DNA of 64,000 nucleotides from Echinometra lucunter (lineage: Eukaryota; Echinodermata; Echinoidea; Camarodonta; Echinometridae): contig CM057154.1 in assembly GCA_029962745.1 (NCBI GenBank), positions 2,769,416-2,833,415 of the forward strand, read 5' to 3'. The notes below the pieces were generated by a model. It ran no database searches, was not told where the DNA came from, and was given only the letters and a program-made list of their open reading frames with translations. Positions 22,276-33,441 of this stretch are shown here, one piece after another; within the stretch, counting starts at the first letter, position 1; every line of letters starts with the position of its first letter. The translations under genes and the position numbers were made by a program.

Positions 22276-22660
22276 CCCATTCAGGACAAGAATGATTTAA
22301 AACCTAATTTGATCAGCTTTCCTTCTTCAAAATGGCAACACCAGTATTTATCTTTTATTCTTATTTTTACAAAAAGTCGTCTAGCTGTAATGAATATAAA
22401 TTGGTCATTGGTGGAAAGTGTGTTGAGAAGTTAAAACGTAGCTTGTTTGCTTGGATATTTCGAATTTTTCATCGTGTTGCCGATTTAAGCATTTTTTCAT
22501 TTCACTTTTTTTTTTCAATATCACCAAATGCTGACGCATCCAAAGTGGGCATTGTATTGTCTAGAAACTTCTGCTCTTTCTGTTTATGTACTCGGTATGT
22601 TTTATAGGGCTCTGCATCGAAAGTTTTTGCGCAAACCACACAATGTGGAATCACTCACAG
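22276..22660 (+). mobile_element. piggyBac-type MITE, truncated copy
   Basis: TTAA (22272-22275) then CCCATTCAGGACA begins the element. The body follows the family ('cctaatttgatcagctttcc', 'gggctctgcatcgaaa', 'accacacaatgtgga') but the CTGTCACGAATGGG end and the second TTAA are missing. The 91-codon ORF 22332-22607 lies within it and is not a gene. Confidence 0.75.
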
Positions 22661-23952
22661 GACATCGCAGCATTTTGCGTAATTCGAAAATGTATTCAAT
22701 CCAGGATTGCCAGATGATCTTTCCACGGATCAAGGTGTCTCGTTTATCGCATGTCCTTCTCACGATTTCAAATTATCTCGAGATTCGCGAGATTTGATAC
22801 TGATAAAGTACTCATCCACATCTAAGCTCTAGGGATTCGTTTGAATCTATAACTTCGTCCATACATCACGCAACCCGACATAGATATGACGCGGATGGAC
22901 CATAAAGTATAATGATGTCCTTCACCATTCCATTGGCTACCCTTTTCTATAAGATCATCCGTCTTTCCTTCTCATCCACAAAGAAATCACTCAGAACGTT
23001 GACCCACAGAGAAAAATATATATGCTTGATGGTTGCATAACTGTCATCATTGTAATATTGGAAAGATCCTACTAAGATAATTCTGGAATGCATTTAGAAT
23101 CAAATTGAAATTATATCAAATAACTTCAAAGTATCTCTCCCTGAAATATTTTAGCTGTTATTCATTTATTTATTAATTTTTCATTTTAAAAAATTCTATT
23201 ATTATCATTATTTTATTATTATCATTTTAAAAATTCTATTCTACTTTTTATTTTTTATTTCATGTGATTTATTTTATCATTATTATTTTTCGGGGGGGGG
23301 GTAGCTTAATATAATTATCTTTCGCTCCATAAACCTGGCTGGGTCTCTCTTTATAGTCTTTATAGTCCCCATCAAGAGCCTAATTTTACATTGAAAAGTT
23401 CAATAATGTATGCAGATGGTGGCTGATTTCCCCTTTTATAATAGGCACTCTCGAAACTGCATCTCCGTGACATCGTACCACAGATCAGTCACAAATTTCA
23501 TCAACGTCATCATGACAGACACGAAAAAAAAAAGACGCTACGCCACCGTTGCCACGTGACCACTGATCAGTCTGTCTTATCAATCCTGTATTACTTGTCT
23601 TTCACCAATCCAAGACACCAGCCTGTCACATTATGTTTAGTCCATAAAATCTCCTTACTCTATGCCACATTGCTGGGGTATATCCAGCATTTTGGAGCCA
23701 TCGGACGAAGGATATCTCCCTCCTTCCCTCCGGTTGAAGGGGCGATAAAAAGTAAAATGGTTTTCCCCAGAAAATTCATAAATCTTTGGATACATCGACT
23801 TGCTAAATATTCGGGACATCCTAGTAGACTGACAGCACTATACACCAACCGACAAATCGGTCTCATGAAAACTTGGAAAAGTCGGCAAAAGGCCGCGAGA
23901 AAGACATTAGACATACAGGATTTCGGTCTCGTGTGGCCTTTGGTCTTGTGGG
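22661..23952. other. Unassigned sequence
   Basis: It includes an AT-rich ATTATT patch (23160-23290) and a G10 run at ~23292. The 146-codon ORF 23556-23996 ends as poly-Cys in the adjoining (GTT)n and has no recognised domain, so it is not accepted as a gene. Confidence 0.35.
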
Positions 23953-23962
23953 CTTTTGTGTT

Positions 23963-23994
<32 letters not shown>

Positions 23995-24164
23995 GAATTG
24001 GGTTTTTACAGACGTGTTATCAATCAGAGATGATTATTTACGTCTGGGACCGACCTTTTACTTCACCGTCCGAAAGACGTGACTCGGACTCGAACCTGGG
24101 TCCGCTGAATCAGTTTATAACTTCACTGTTAGCTGGATTACAGGCGCACGCCACAACGCCCAGT
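23953..24164 (-). mobile_element. SINE with 7SL RNA-like head, B-box and (CAA)n tail
   Basis: Read on the minus strand, the element starts CTGGGCGTTGTGGCGTGCGC then CTGTAATCCAGCTAA. From memory of the 7SL/Alu 5' domain (CCGGGCGCGGTGGCGCGTGC, CTGTAGTCCCAGCTAC) about 28 of 36 bases agree. A perfect pol III B-box GGTTCGAGTCC (plus 24086-24096) follows at the spacing seen in 7SL/Alu. Next comes 'ctttcggacggtgaagtaaa' and 'aggtcggtccca', resembling the body of invertebrate tRNA-SINEs, and the element ends in ~13 CAA units (plus 23956-23995). No TSD was found. A tRNA-like origin of the head is the alternative. Confidence 0.55.
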
Positions 24165-24306
24165 TAATAACACATCAATGTATTCAGTTAGCCGTAGAAC
24201 CAGCATTGCCGAACTCGTGGGCCGCGGTCGGTCACATGGGCTGTCGGTCTCGTGAGCTGTAGGAGTTGCTCCCTTGAAATGATTCCGCTCCATCCACTTG
24301 CCCTTC
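24165..24306. other. Short GC-richer segment
   Basis: It contains 'gggctgtcggtctcgtgagc', echoed by 'ttcggtctcgtgtggc' at ~23922 on the far side of the SINE. The echo may be an old duplication. No gene was seen. Confidence 0.3.
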
Positions 24307-24468
24307 CCTGGGGAGCGTTTCATGAAGTGTCCTGTCAGTGATTTTCACTGACAAATTTGCTCTCAGCCAATCAGATGCAGGGATTTCAGTAGCTTATAAC
24401 AGTTGTCGGTAAAAAAACAAAACAAAACAAAAATCACTGACAAGACACTTGATGAAACGCTCCCCAGG
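24307..24468. mobile_element. Short hairpin MITE, GGGGAGCGTTTCATGAAG subfamily
   Basis: The 25-bp inverted ends CCTGGGGAGCGTTTCATGAA.. and (complement) CCTGGGGAGCGTTTCATCAA.. differ by one base. 'aaaatcactgacaagacact' pairs with 'gtgtcctgtcagtgatttt'. The core 'ctctcagccaatcagatgca' is shared with the 15737 family, so it is a subfamily of it. A related copy is at 61165-61306. Confidence 0.85.
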
Positions 24469-26076
24469 ATACCCGGAGCCATTGTTAACCACTTCAGTAT
24501 GCTCAGTGCGTAAAATTCATGGGAGAATAAATTTTGCTTGTTTACTCGAACATTCGTTCATTCTTAAATCCTACCTTTCAAATATTTTGACACTTCAGGT
24601 GAATTATGGCACGAACTGAACATGACGTTTACAATACAAAGGCAAACACGGTAATTCGTTGCCTGAAGAGAGTCATAAATTTCAAGATTTGCATAGCTGC
24701 TGTGACTTAATGATTTTTACGTGATCAGATTTGGGTAGAGAAGGAGAGTCGTATGAGCACTGCACGTAACATCTCTATTAAGCTGCTGATTAAAGCCAGA
24801 AGGGCCTTAACATGATCATAAAACTCAAATGACCCTCTTGCTCTCAAGTGATGCCGATTTATTTTGGTTAACCATGTCATCTAGATTAACTGAAAGTAAT
24901 ATGCAAAGAGTATACAAAGATTGGCGTAACACTTTTATTTCCAGCTGCGCTCGTGAAACCCTATTTGAATTCTTTATATTTTATTTACCGAATTAGAATG
25001 TTTCACTGACAGTGATTGGTTCACTCAAAACAAATTTGAAGATTTTAGTGTTATATTTTCAAACTCGCTGTTTCGTGGTTCGTGATGCATATTATACTCG
25101 AGGACAAAGGAATCACCGTATTGTCATGATTGTACTGAAGAAGATTTGAAATATAAAGAAAGGATTTTACTTCTATATTTGGAAGGCATTTCACATTGCT
25201 ATCTATTTTTAAAATTCAGTCATACCATATTTCATTTCATATTTTATTTTTCTTAACTCGGGTTTTTAGTTTTATTTACGACTAGATTTATCATGCCACA
25301 AACTCATTTGTTCGTGTTATTAAAATCCAATTGTTAAATTATATCTGTTACATCTAAATAAGACAATGCAAGATATATAAAAAAATCAAGGAACACAGAG
25401 CAATTGGCAAAGTTATACTTAAGTTGAATTTGGCTTTAATCATAATCAGTGTGTTATGGTAATGGGGCTCCAATACCACTCACTTTTCACATTCTGGCGT
25501 TGTCACCATCCTATACATTCCATTTCTTCTTCCCGCTGTGTTTTTTTCTTGTTGCCATAGCAAACGAAGATGCAACATTATCGAGGTCAATCATTAATCA
25601 TGTTTTATATTTAGTTCATCTTTTTTGATGCTTGAGTTTTTAAAAATGTATTCTTCACTGTTCTTTTAAAGGGTCTTCCACAATATTATTTATTGCGGTT
25701 ATGCACGATCTAAGAAATCTAGATACAATGTAAAAGACAGGATGCAAAAGTAGATCTTTCAATGGGAAAATAAAATCCAGTAGAGTAGCCCACTTCTGAA
25801 GCCTGTGATCATTCGATTTTTTCAACAGTTCAAGGAGATCAATTCTTCTCAAGTTTATTGTCATCTCTGCCAATTAATAGAGAGAAATTATGTCTTACAC
25901 ACGTCAGTCAGTATGATGGTCGTAATCAGGTAATCAGTGCATGAACACAAATAAAACAAAACATACACACAAACATATAACATCTCTTCGTTGCCATGGA
26001 AACAGATGTGTTTTGCATGAGACATTTGAGATTGTGACAGAATGAGATCTAGGTGACGCAGCAGTCATCATTCATC
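24469..26076. other. Unassigned AT-rich sequence
   Basis: In 1.6 kb the only ORF above 60 codons is a 72-codon minus frame without features. No repeat was recognised. Confidence 0.4.
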
Positions 26077-26125
26077 ATGGCAGTCATTACATTCATAGCA
26101 ACGATCATGATGACAATATTACAAG
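26077..26125 (+). other. Speculative first coding exon (signal peptide-like) with splice donor
   Basis: ATG at 26077 has A at -3 and G at +4 and opens MAVITFIATIMMTILQ, a hydrophobic leader-like peptide. It runs into ACAAG|GTAATC, a reasonable 5' splice site at 26125/26126. An upstream 'catataac' (~25973) could be a weak TATA. No compatible second exon was located, and short hydrophobic ORFs arise easily by chance in AT-rich DNA. Confidence 0.15.
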
Positions 26126-26699
26126 GTAATCACATTTCTTTTCTTTGGGGTGATGAGCAAGAAGTATGCCTAGAGAATGTTTTTTTGAAATTGTCTGAAA
26201 AACATGGAAAAATAGAAGCATGCGATAAAAAGCGATACAAAATTCCAACCCGGTAGATAAAAATAAAGCCTCGATATAAAGAGGCATGGACAGATTCGAC
26301 TAGGTACATAATCTTATCATTGCTTGAAATAAGAAGGGACATCTTTTTAACTTTTAGGATAAACAATGACTCAAGCAGCAATATTTGATCCACAAATAAA
26401 ACAGAACAAAATTACCTACTCAGAAAAAAAGAAGCGATAGAATTTCTCGTTTAAGTTTTTGAGATGCATGTATGATTTATATCACTGTATAAAACGAAAA
26501 GAAATGCATGAGGATTACTAATTTGAAGACATTACAGTTTCTCTGTAATGTCGCTCGCGGAATTCATATTTCCTCTTTGAAATTCATTTTCCTACGAAAT
26601 TTTCATTAAAGAACAATGACTGATTCAGTCTTGTGAATTGTATTCGAATCTAAAAGGGAAATCTAAGAAGCCCTCCTTTTTCTTAGGAAAATGAATATT
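26126..26699. other. Unassigned AT-rich sequence
   Basis: Nothing was recognised beyond chance ORFs. Confidence 0.4.
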
Positions 26700-26935
26700 C
26701 ATGGACGTCGATCAGAGGGGAGACAAGGGAACACGTACCCCCCCCCCCAAAAAAAAAAAAAAAATAAATAAAATAAGGGTTGGGGACACAACAGGGTATG
26801 TCCCCCAAATTTTATGCTGAGGAACTGTTTGTTCATGTGTGTGTGTATGTCCCCCAAAATTTTATGTACCCTCCAAAAAATTTTGAATGTTCCCCCAAAA
26901 TATAAAACTGATTCACGCCCCTTGAGATACTGAAT
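26700..26935. repeat. Homopolymer-rich, probably decayed hAT-like segment
   Basis: A C11 run passes into A-rich DNA (26738-26770). The phrase 'tatgtcccccaaaattttat' is present twice (near 26798 and 26846), and the right border 'attcacgccccttgag' complements to CTCAAGGGGCGTGAAT, like other G-rich element ends here. No paired left end was seen. Confidence 0.35.
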
Positions 26936-28131
26936 TCATTTTCTTGAAATTACCCTACTATTTTCAACATCATGAAAGCTAACGTACGTAATATTCAGTT
27001 TTAGTTTCATGTAAAGTTATGTATTCTTTCATGAAATAATGGCTACAGTCTAAAGCTGAATCCGACGTATTCCGATATAAAGTTGACTGACTGACTGCTG
27101 ATTGAGTTTGAAGGTGATACTGCCTTGAAAACTAGGTCAGGTACTCGCTCATAAACATGATCGTATTTGGGCTAGGAGAAAATAGAACTAATCATTGATA
27201 AATTGCCCTTCATTTCAAGTTATATGAATTTTCAGCGTTGCCCAGCTACAATGACATTTTATTTAAGGTTCGTTCTTAGAGAATTTTTCATGACTAGCTC
27301 GGATAATTATATCTAGCTTTGGAAAGTGAACCAGATAGTTCTTGTGGATAGATGTTGCATAAGCAAGGAGACGACTTCCACCCAGTATAGCACGCTTTAT
27401 TACATCAGCTACTAAACTAGAAGCCTTTTCGAACAGAAACATGCATCCAAGACAACGCTGAATGAGATAAAAGGTTAGTTGCGATATTTATTAAACTCAA
27501 GTTGAAGATTTTCGCAGGAAGAAGTGTGATAATTTCATAAGTGCCTGCCTTGATTTTATGAACTTTGAATTGATGGCGCCTTTATACAAGCGTTTATATA
27601 GCGTTGTTTGTTCTGAGGTCTCATAAACTTCATCTCTGAAGGATCTATGAAGGATTGAAATTGCTCCAATCAGGCAATGGTTATGGATAGAATGTCAGCA
27701 TGGTCAAGGCTTTCACTTTGTGGTTGGGTAGGAGGATAGGCATGACAGGGAGCGTGCCAAATTTATCCCTTTTTTGCTCAAAGATTCAGCGATCAGGGCG
27801 ATAGCAGCCTTGAACAATGTGGAACGTATGACAAGCAGGGCTGTGATCATGGTGATCATCAGCGACGAATTTCAAGAACTTTGGATTTGAGGACGAGTAG
27901 TAGGTTATCTTTTGAGATGGCATTTTCTTCAAACCGATCGCCCAAATCATCAAAAAGTCAACTTTCTGTAGTCAGGCACTCATAAACACTTCCTTCTGCA
28001 AAAAGCTTCAACTTGAATTTAATAAAAATCGCAACTAACCTTCTATCTCCTCCAGCGTCGTCCTGACTCCTCATTCGCAGCAAAAATGTCATTTTCTTAA
28101 TATTCATACATTTCCGTATAATCAAATTACC
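26936..28131. other. Unassigned sequence containing one copy of a short dispersed repeat
   Basis: The stretch 27883-27962 ('gatttgaggacgagtagtag', 'aaaccgatcgcccaaat') matches 30248-30330 in the same orientation. The remainder shows no gene. Confidence 0.4.
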
Positions 28132-28330
28132 CAGGGCCGTACGCACATAGGGGGTTAGGGGGGCAGTTGCCCCCTAGAAATTTGCAAAAACCGCACCTTT
28201 TTTCTATTTTGCCTTACCTTCGTTCAATTTCAATTCTAAAAATGCAAAAGCTCCCGCTCGGTCGCTTCGCTCCCTCGCTTGAGTGCTCACTCAAATATTG
28301 AAAATATTCTTGCCCCCCCCCCCTAGGAAA
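28132..28330 (+). mobile_element. hAT-like fragment with GGGGGCAGTTGCCCCC core
   Basis: It begins CAGGGCCGTACGCACATAGG, followed by a 'gggggcagttgccccc' palindrome, then 'cgctcggtcgcttcgctccc', and ends near a C-run. Similar 'ggcaattgcccc' and 'gtcgct.cgctccct' motifs occur at 60380-61003. The right terminus was not found. Confidence 0.5.
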
Positions 28331-28898
28331 AAATTGAAATTACCCTATATATTTCCCCTTCATCTTTAGGATAACCAAGTTTCATCAAAACTATTTTCAG
28401 CAAAATGTTCATAATTTTTTGACCAAAGACATTTCCCCACATTCATCCTCTTTACTGCACAATAATGTAGTACATTATTCACGGGTTCGTTTTGTCAAGA
28501 AGTTACGATGAAAGTTCGCTTTTTTTAAAAGCTCTTCTCAACCTGTTCTTCGATTTCACAGTCAAAGTAGGTTGACGGTTACTTAACAGTTCGTGTAACG
28601 CTAACCTGAGCAAGAGCATACCTTCACGGTAATGATAATGGCGGCCCCGAGCATCGTCATCAAAGGGAATATCAATGTCGTTCTGTGGAAATACTAATGG
28701 ATCACTAGCTTACAACGCACAATCATTGTTATACAACTAACATCGTCCTACTTAATTCGATACCAGATCTATGCCTTTTTTAGACTTTCAGGTCTATTTT
28801 TGTTGCAAGGAAGCTTAGAAGATTACCAGATTTATGTCCCTTCTCAGGTATTCTCCTATGTTCTTGATGTAACGAATGCCAGCTTAGGTCTTAGGTCT
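28331..28898. other. Unassigned sequence
   Basis: No ORF or repeat was recognised. It ends in a doubled 'ttaggtct' just before the 28899 element. Confidence 0.4.
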
Positions 28899-29055
28899 TA
28901 GGGGCGTAGACAGCAGGGGGGGGGGGATGAGGGGTATGCATCCCCCCACCTCACAAGGTGGGGGGGGGGGTTGACATGTACAATCATCCCTCCAGGTTTT
29001 AGGGAAGGTTGTTTGCTTACAATTAAACTGAATTAACATGTTTAGAAATAATAGG

Positions 29056-29173
29056 AATAGCAATAATGATAATAATTATTATCATTATAAAAAACAACAA
29101 TAACAACAACAACAAAACAACAACAACAACAACAATAATAAGAATAATAATAATGATGATAACAATAATAATG

Positions 29174-29212
<39 letters not shown>

Positions 29213-29239
29213 GTAATAATAACAATAATAATAATAATG

Positions 29240-29275
<36 letters not shown>

Positions 29276-29302
29276 GTAATAATAACAATAATAATAATGA
29301 TG

Positions 29303-29338
<36 letters not shown>

Positions 29339-29365
29339 GTAATAATAACAATAATAATAATAATG

Positions 29366-29401
<36 letters not shown>

Positions 29402-29428
29402 GTAATAATAACAATAATAATAATGATG

Positions 29429-29471
<43 letters not shown>

Positions 29472-29605
29472 TGATGATAATAATGAAAATAATAATAATA
29501 ATAATGATGATGATAATAATAATAATAATTATAATGATGATGATTATAATAATGATAATAATAATAATGATAATAATAATGATAATAATAATAATAATAA
29601 TGATG

Positions 29606-29651
<46 letters not shown>

Positions 29652-29760
29652 TGATGATAATAATAATAATTGATAACGATAATAATTAGTACTGTATTAT
29701 TATTATTATGCTTATGATAATAATAATAGTTATCATCATCATCATCATCATCATCATCAC
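29056..29760 (+). repeat. Long (TAA/TGA)n trinucleotide array
   Basis: About 700 bp is almost entirely AAT, GAT, AAC and GGT trinucleotides. A ~60-bp higher-order motif is visible: 'aatggtaataataacaataa' recurs at regular spacing. It ends in (ATC)n. The 311-codon minus ORF (poly-Tyr) and the 207-codon plus ORF (poly-Ile/Met) are artefacts of the period-3 repeat. Confidence 0.95.
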
Positions 29761-30012
29761 CGTTAATGTGACTGAAATGATGATTACTATCATAACAATA
29801 TCGATCATTATTCTTATTCATGTAGTTATTTATATTACTTTTGGGTAATTTCGGCGCCGTCACAGTTTTTCTGAAGTGGTGTAACAACAAAATCAAAAAA
29901 AAAAGAAAAAGAAAAAAATAACGTGATGCAAATATGCAATAAAGTGTGACAGTCCATATTCTATATTCGTTTGTCACGGTGCGTATATCTTCTGTTTATG
30001 TCTGTGCATTCG

Positions 30013-30063
30013 GGTGTATGTGTGTGTGTGTGTGAGTGTGGGTGTGCGTGTGCGTGTGTTTGT
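30013..30063 (+). repeat. (GT)n microsatellite
   Basis: It is a run of GT/GC/GA dinucleotides, mostly GTGT. Confidence 0.9.
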
Positions 30064-30143
30064 ATCTGTAATACGAAATTGATCCTCGATTTCTCGTGAA
30101 CGGCAAATCATCCCCCAGGTGTAAGAACCTGTCTACGCCACTG

Positions 30144-31574
30144 GTGTTACATCGGGTCTAGGTTAGATCAGGGAGATGGATTCAGTATATGGTTCAGGAC
30201 ATTTGTCATGTTCTTGTAATCCATACCCCTAGGTGTTATCGCAGATAAATTTCAGGGACGTCGAATTTGAGGACGAGTAGCAAGTCATCTTCTCCTAACC
30301 GATCGCCAAAATTCTCCAAAATTCAACTTAAGGCACTTTAAGTAGCCCTGGCTATCACCTTATGAAGTTTGCGGCGATTACGATGACATACTAGTATTAC
30401 GTTATCTCAACACAATTTCATCGGGATACAGAATAGGCTATTTTCCCCTCGAGTTTATTTTTCGAAAGTAATATGAGATCGTGTTTTCAGCATTTGGATT
30501 CATCTCATACCAGTAATGACCCGTTGCACAATGAAGCGTCAATATATGACGCAGGGCTGCGTCGCCGACTTTGACGCGCAGCACATGAGAGTGAATTTGT
30601 TTAGAAACCGAAGGCAGAAATGATTAGAAGTGCACACCTTGCGTTGGCTTCCGGGCGTAAGGGCTAGGTTTGCTAATGACTCTTCAATTATAACGGAATT
30701 AGTCGCGTATCCTGTGCAGTATGCAAAATTAATTATCAAGTAATGATGCACAAGTTGAATAATAACTATGAGAAGTGTATTCGTGTTGTAGAATACAAAA
30801 TATTACCATTTTTCTCAGTGCCTTATACTTTTTTTCGCCGCAACCTCATCCTGAGAATGGACAACGCTTCCGCCTCTCGTCGTATCCTATCTCTTTTAAA
30901 ACTAGCAGCCAAGGATGACCGATGCTTCTCCGGTGACGGTGGTTGAGCACAATGACCTCCAACATCACTAGAAAAATGAACCACCCGAGAAGACCAAATA
31001 ACAGGTGCTTTTTGCTGCATCGCAAAGAAACTCCACATAAAGAGTCTTGCATGTCTTTGCTGTTATGCTTTTTAGATGTGCTTTACCATACCGCATAGAA
31101 CGTCATCCATGTGAAGATGCACACTATTCTTTCTGAAAGTTTTTATATATTCATAGAAATGTAGGTCTAAATACACTCTATATATTTCTGAACCCAGTGT
31201 TTTTCAAAGATTGAAATAATAATACAGTATAGTAATAACAGCACCGATGATGATGGAATATTAAACACCATAAATTTCTTAGATTAGAAATTGATCTAAG
31301 TTGACTGTTATTAGGGACAACTTCGAGATAAGATTAAGTAAGAAATTTTAATCAATAAGAAGGATTTCTAAATCTATTAGATTAAGATTTTAAATCGTAT
31401 TTTGTGGTGGTTCCTGATTCAACATGTTCAAGTCTCAGAAGTTTAGAGTATTCAATTTTACATACTGCACTCGTAATTCTGCTGTGAAATGTTCTGTGTT
31501 AGATAGGTTGTAATGACAGATGCATCAATAAATTCAATTCAATAACTGAAGTGCCCATCAAAGGTATAGCTCTG
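30144..31574. other. Unassigned sequence containing a short dispersed repeat
   Basis: The segment 30248-30330 repeats 27883-27962. Near 30540-30580 'tgacgcagggctgcgtcg' is partly palindromic. Around 31500-31550 'aataaattcaattcaataac' may be a retroelement tail. No gene was supported. Confidence 0.35.
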
Positions 31575-31578
31575 TTAA

Positions 31579-31986
31579 CCCATTCGTGACAGGAATTATT
31601 TAAAGCCTAATTTGATCAGCTTTTATTCTTCAAATTGGCAACACCAACATTTTTATTTTATTGCTACATTTTATTTATAAATTGTCATGTATCAGAAATG
31701 AATATAAATTGACAGAAATTATGATGATAAGTCAAAAAGTTGCCAATTTGCAGGGGAAAACAGTGATTTTAAACTTTCTATCACATTGCCAATTTAAGGA
31801 TTTTAATGCTTATTTTCCTTTAAAAAATCTTCAGCATCAAACAATGAATATTGATGCAACCAAAATGGGCACAGTTTGTGTAGAATTTTTTGCTCTTTCT
31901 GCTCATGTATTTGGTATGATTTTTAGGGCTTTGCATTAAAAAATATTAGGCCAAACCACAAAATGTGGACCTCTGTCACGAATGGG
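31579..31986 (+). mobile_element. piggyBac-type MITE, copy B (TSD TTAA)
   Basis: Ends CCCATTCGTGACAG / CTGTCACGAATGGG are perfect 14-bp inverted repeats, with TTAA at 31575-31578 and 31987-31990. It is nearly identical to 41854-42264. The 92-codon ORF inside is shared between copies through DNA similarity only. Confidence 0.95.
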
Positions 31987-31990
31987 TTAA

Positions 31991-32631
31991 GATTAGATCA
32001 TAACTGTGATGCGATAGCAAGTTTAAACGACGTATAATAATGTACGAAATGTAAATCTAGAAATAAAAGCTCCACATTATATTGGACTAAAGATGCAGAA
32101 GGGTTTAATTATCGTTAGGATATTGTCAGAATTAAGGATTACCGTTTATTCTATCGGGATTATGTGGGCCGGTAAAGAATCAATTTCTTTTAGCTTTCCC
32201 CCATTTAACCTATTGTTATCTTGAGCCTGCACCAACAAAAGTCCACCACGATCTCTCGTGTTTTCTCATCGTATCAAATGCTCTCCTATAATGTTTACTC
32301 ACCTCCAGCGATCTAGGCTAGACTTAGATTAATGATTGTGACTACAGGACATTGACTCCGACAATGATGAGGGTGCCTCGAGCTAGCAATGACTATGACT
32401 CCGAGGGCGTGATCTCATGAAGTCAATCCACATTATCGTAAGCGACAACGATGTGAACATGGTGAATGTCGAGGTCTTCACCATGCTCATATACTGCCGT
32501 TTCCTTGTAGGACTAGGAGGTAGTACGCCCGCCTTTACTGCCTTAGTCCTGTCCATCTTCAGTTCTCCAGTTCAACAACCATGAAAGAATAGTACTCTTC
32601 TTCCTCCATCTCCTTCTTTTCCACCTTATCT
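31991..32631. other. Unassigned sequence
   Basis: No repeat or ORF was supported. Confidence 0.4.
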
Positions 32632-32800
32632 TCCATCATCATCATCATCATCATCATCATGACCATCATCATCATCATCATGACCATCATCATCATCGTC
32701 CTGATCACGTCCACCACAGTCATTATCATCAACCTTATCATCACTATTACATTCATCACATGATAATCATTGTTATCATCACCATCATGATCTTCATCCC
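32632..32800 (+). repeat. (ATC)n-rich microsatellite
   Basis: Runs of ATC are interrupted by 'atgacc' and degenerate toward 32800. The 66-codon poly-Met minus ORF is an artefact. Confidence 0.9.
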
Positions 32801-32925
32801 CTTACCTCCTCCTTCTCCTCTACAATGTCTATTAAATGCCTGAATGGGACATTATAATGGTAGGAGTACCCCCCCCCCCCCGGATTGTAGAGAACGTGCA
32901 CACATTACATGCATGTAACGCCTAA

Positions 32926-33338
32926 AGCCGACCGCACACTATACGATCTGTCTGCGATCCGATTTTGAAAAAAAAAGTGTTATAGCATTTGATATGAAAA
33001 TTCAAATATGTGAAATCTTAGTGATCAAAGTTTTGAATAATCGTATAAATACTGAAATTGAAATTCCGGGCTATTGCACGCCTCCTTGTAGGAATAAAAG
33101 CGAAGTCAATTCCGAATCATAGTGACGTCATAGCAACCTTGCGATTGGCTACGATTTGAAGCCGATTTTGCCTTTTGCCATAAGGCTTGCAGTTAATCAA
33201 ATTTCGATTTTAGTATTCCTATCATTATTCCGAACTTCAATAAGATAATTTTACTTGCTTAAACTTTCAGATTAAATGCAAAATATCATTTGTTCGAAAT
33301 TCGGGTCGCAGTCGGATCGTAATAGTGTGTGGTGGGCG
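32926..33338 (+). mobile_element. PIF/Harbinger-type MITE, copy 2 (TSD TAA)
   Basis: The left end AGCCGACCGCACACTATACG and the complemented right end CGCCCACCACACACTATTAC are inverted repeats with TAA directly outside (32923-32925, 33339-33341). It is the same family and orientation as 4818-5175, but 413 bp, because copy 1 lacks ~55 bp. It keeps 'tagtgacgtcatagcaacc' and 'ggctacgatttgaagccgat'. There is no transposase. Confidence 0.85.
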
Positions 33339-33384
33339 TAAGAGAGAGCACTAAATATTTCCCAGGTTATTAGAGTCATTATCA

Positions 33385-33385
33385 A

Positions 33386-33441
<56 letters not shown>
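33385..33441 (+). repeat. (CAT)n microsatellite
   Basis: About 18 uninterrupted CAT units. Confidence 0.95.

Larger units (their letters stand above)
28899..30143. mobile_element. Possible hAT-like element bounded by GGCGTAGACAG ends
   Basis: TAGGGGCGTAGACAG at 28899 and CTGTCTACGCCACTG at 30129-30143 are inverted (13 of 15 bases). Both are followed inward by G-rich 'ggggatga' sequence. If they belong together the element is 1245 bp and contains the large TAA array. The 8-bp flanks do not match, so two separate remnants are also possible. Confidence 0.4.

Noticed and set aside
23556..23996. 146-codon ORF as a gene
   Set aside because: Its end is poly-Cys from a SINE tail repeat, and the preceding part shows no domain or splice support.
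24120..24164. Primate Alu contamination
   Set aside because: The similarity stops after the first ~36 bases and B-box; the body, the CAA tail and the flanks are not Alu.
29042..29977. 311-codon minus-strand ORF and 207-codon plus-strand ORF
   Set aside because: Both are translations of a TAA/TTA trinucleotide array (poly-Tyr, poly-Ile/Met); a period-3 repeat lacks stops in some frames by construction.
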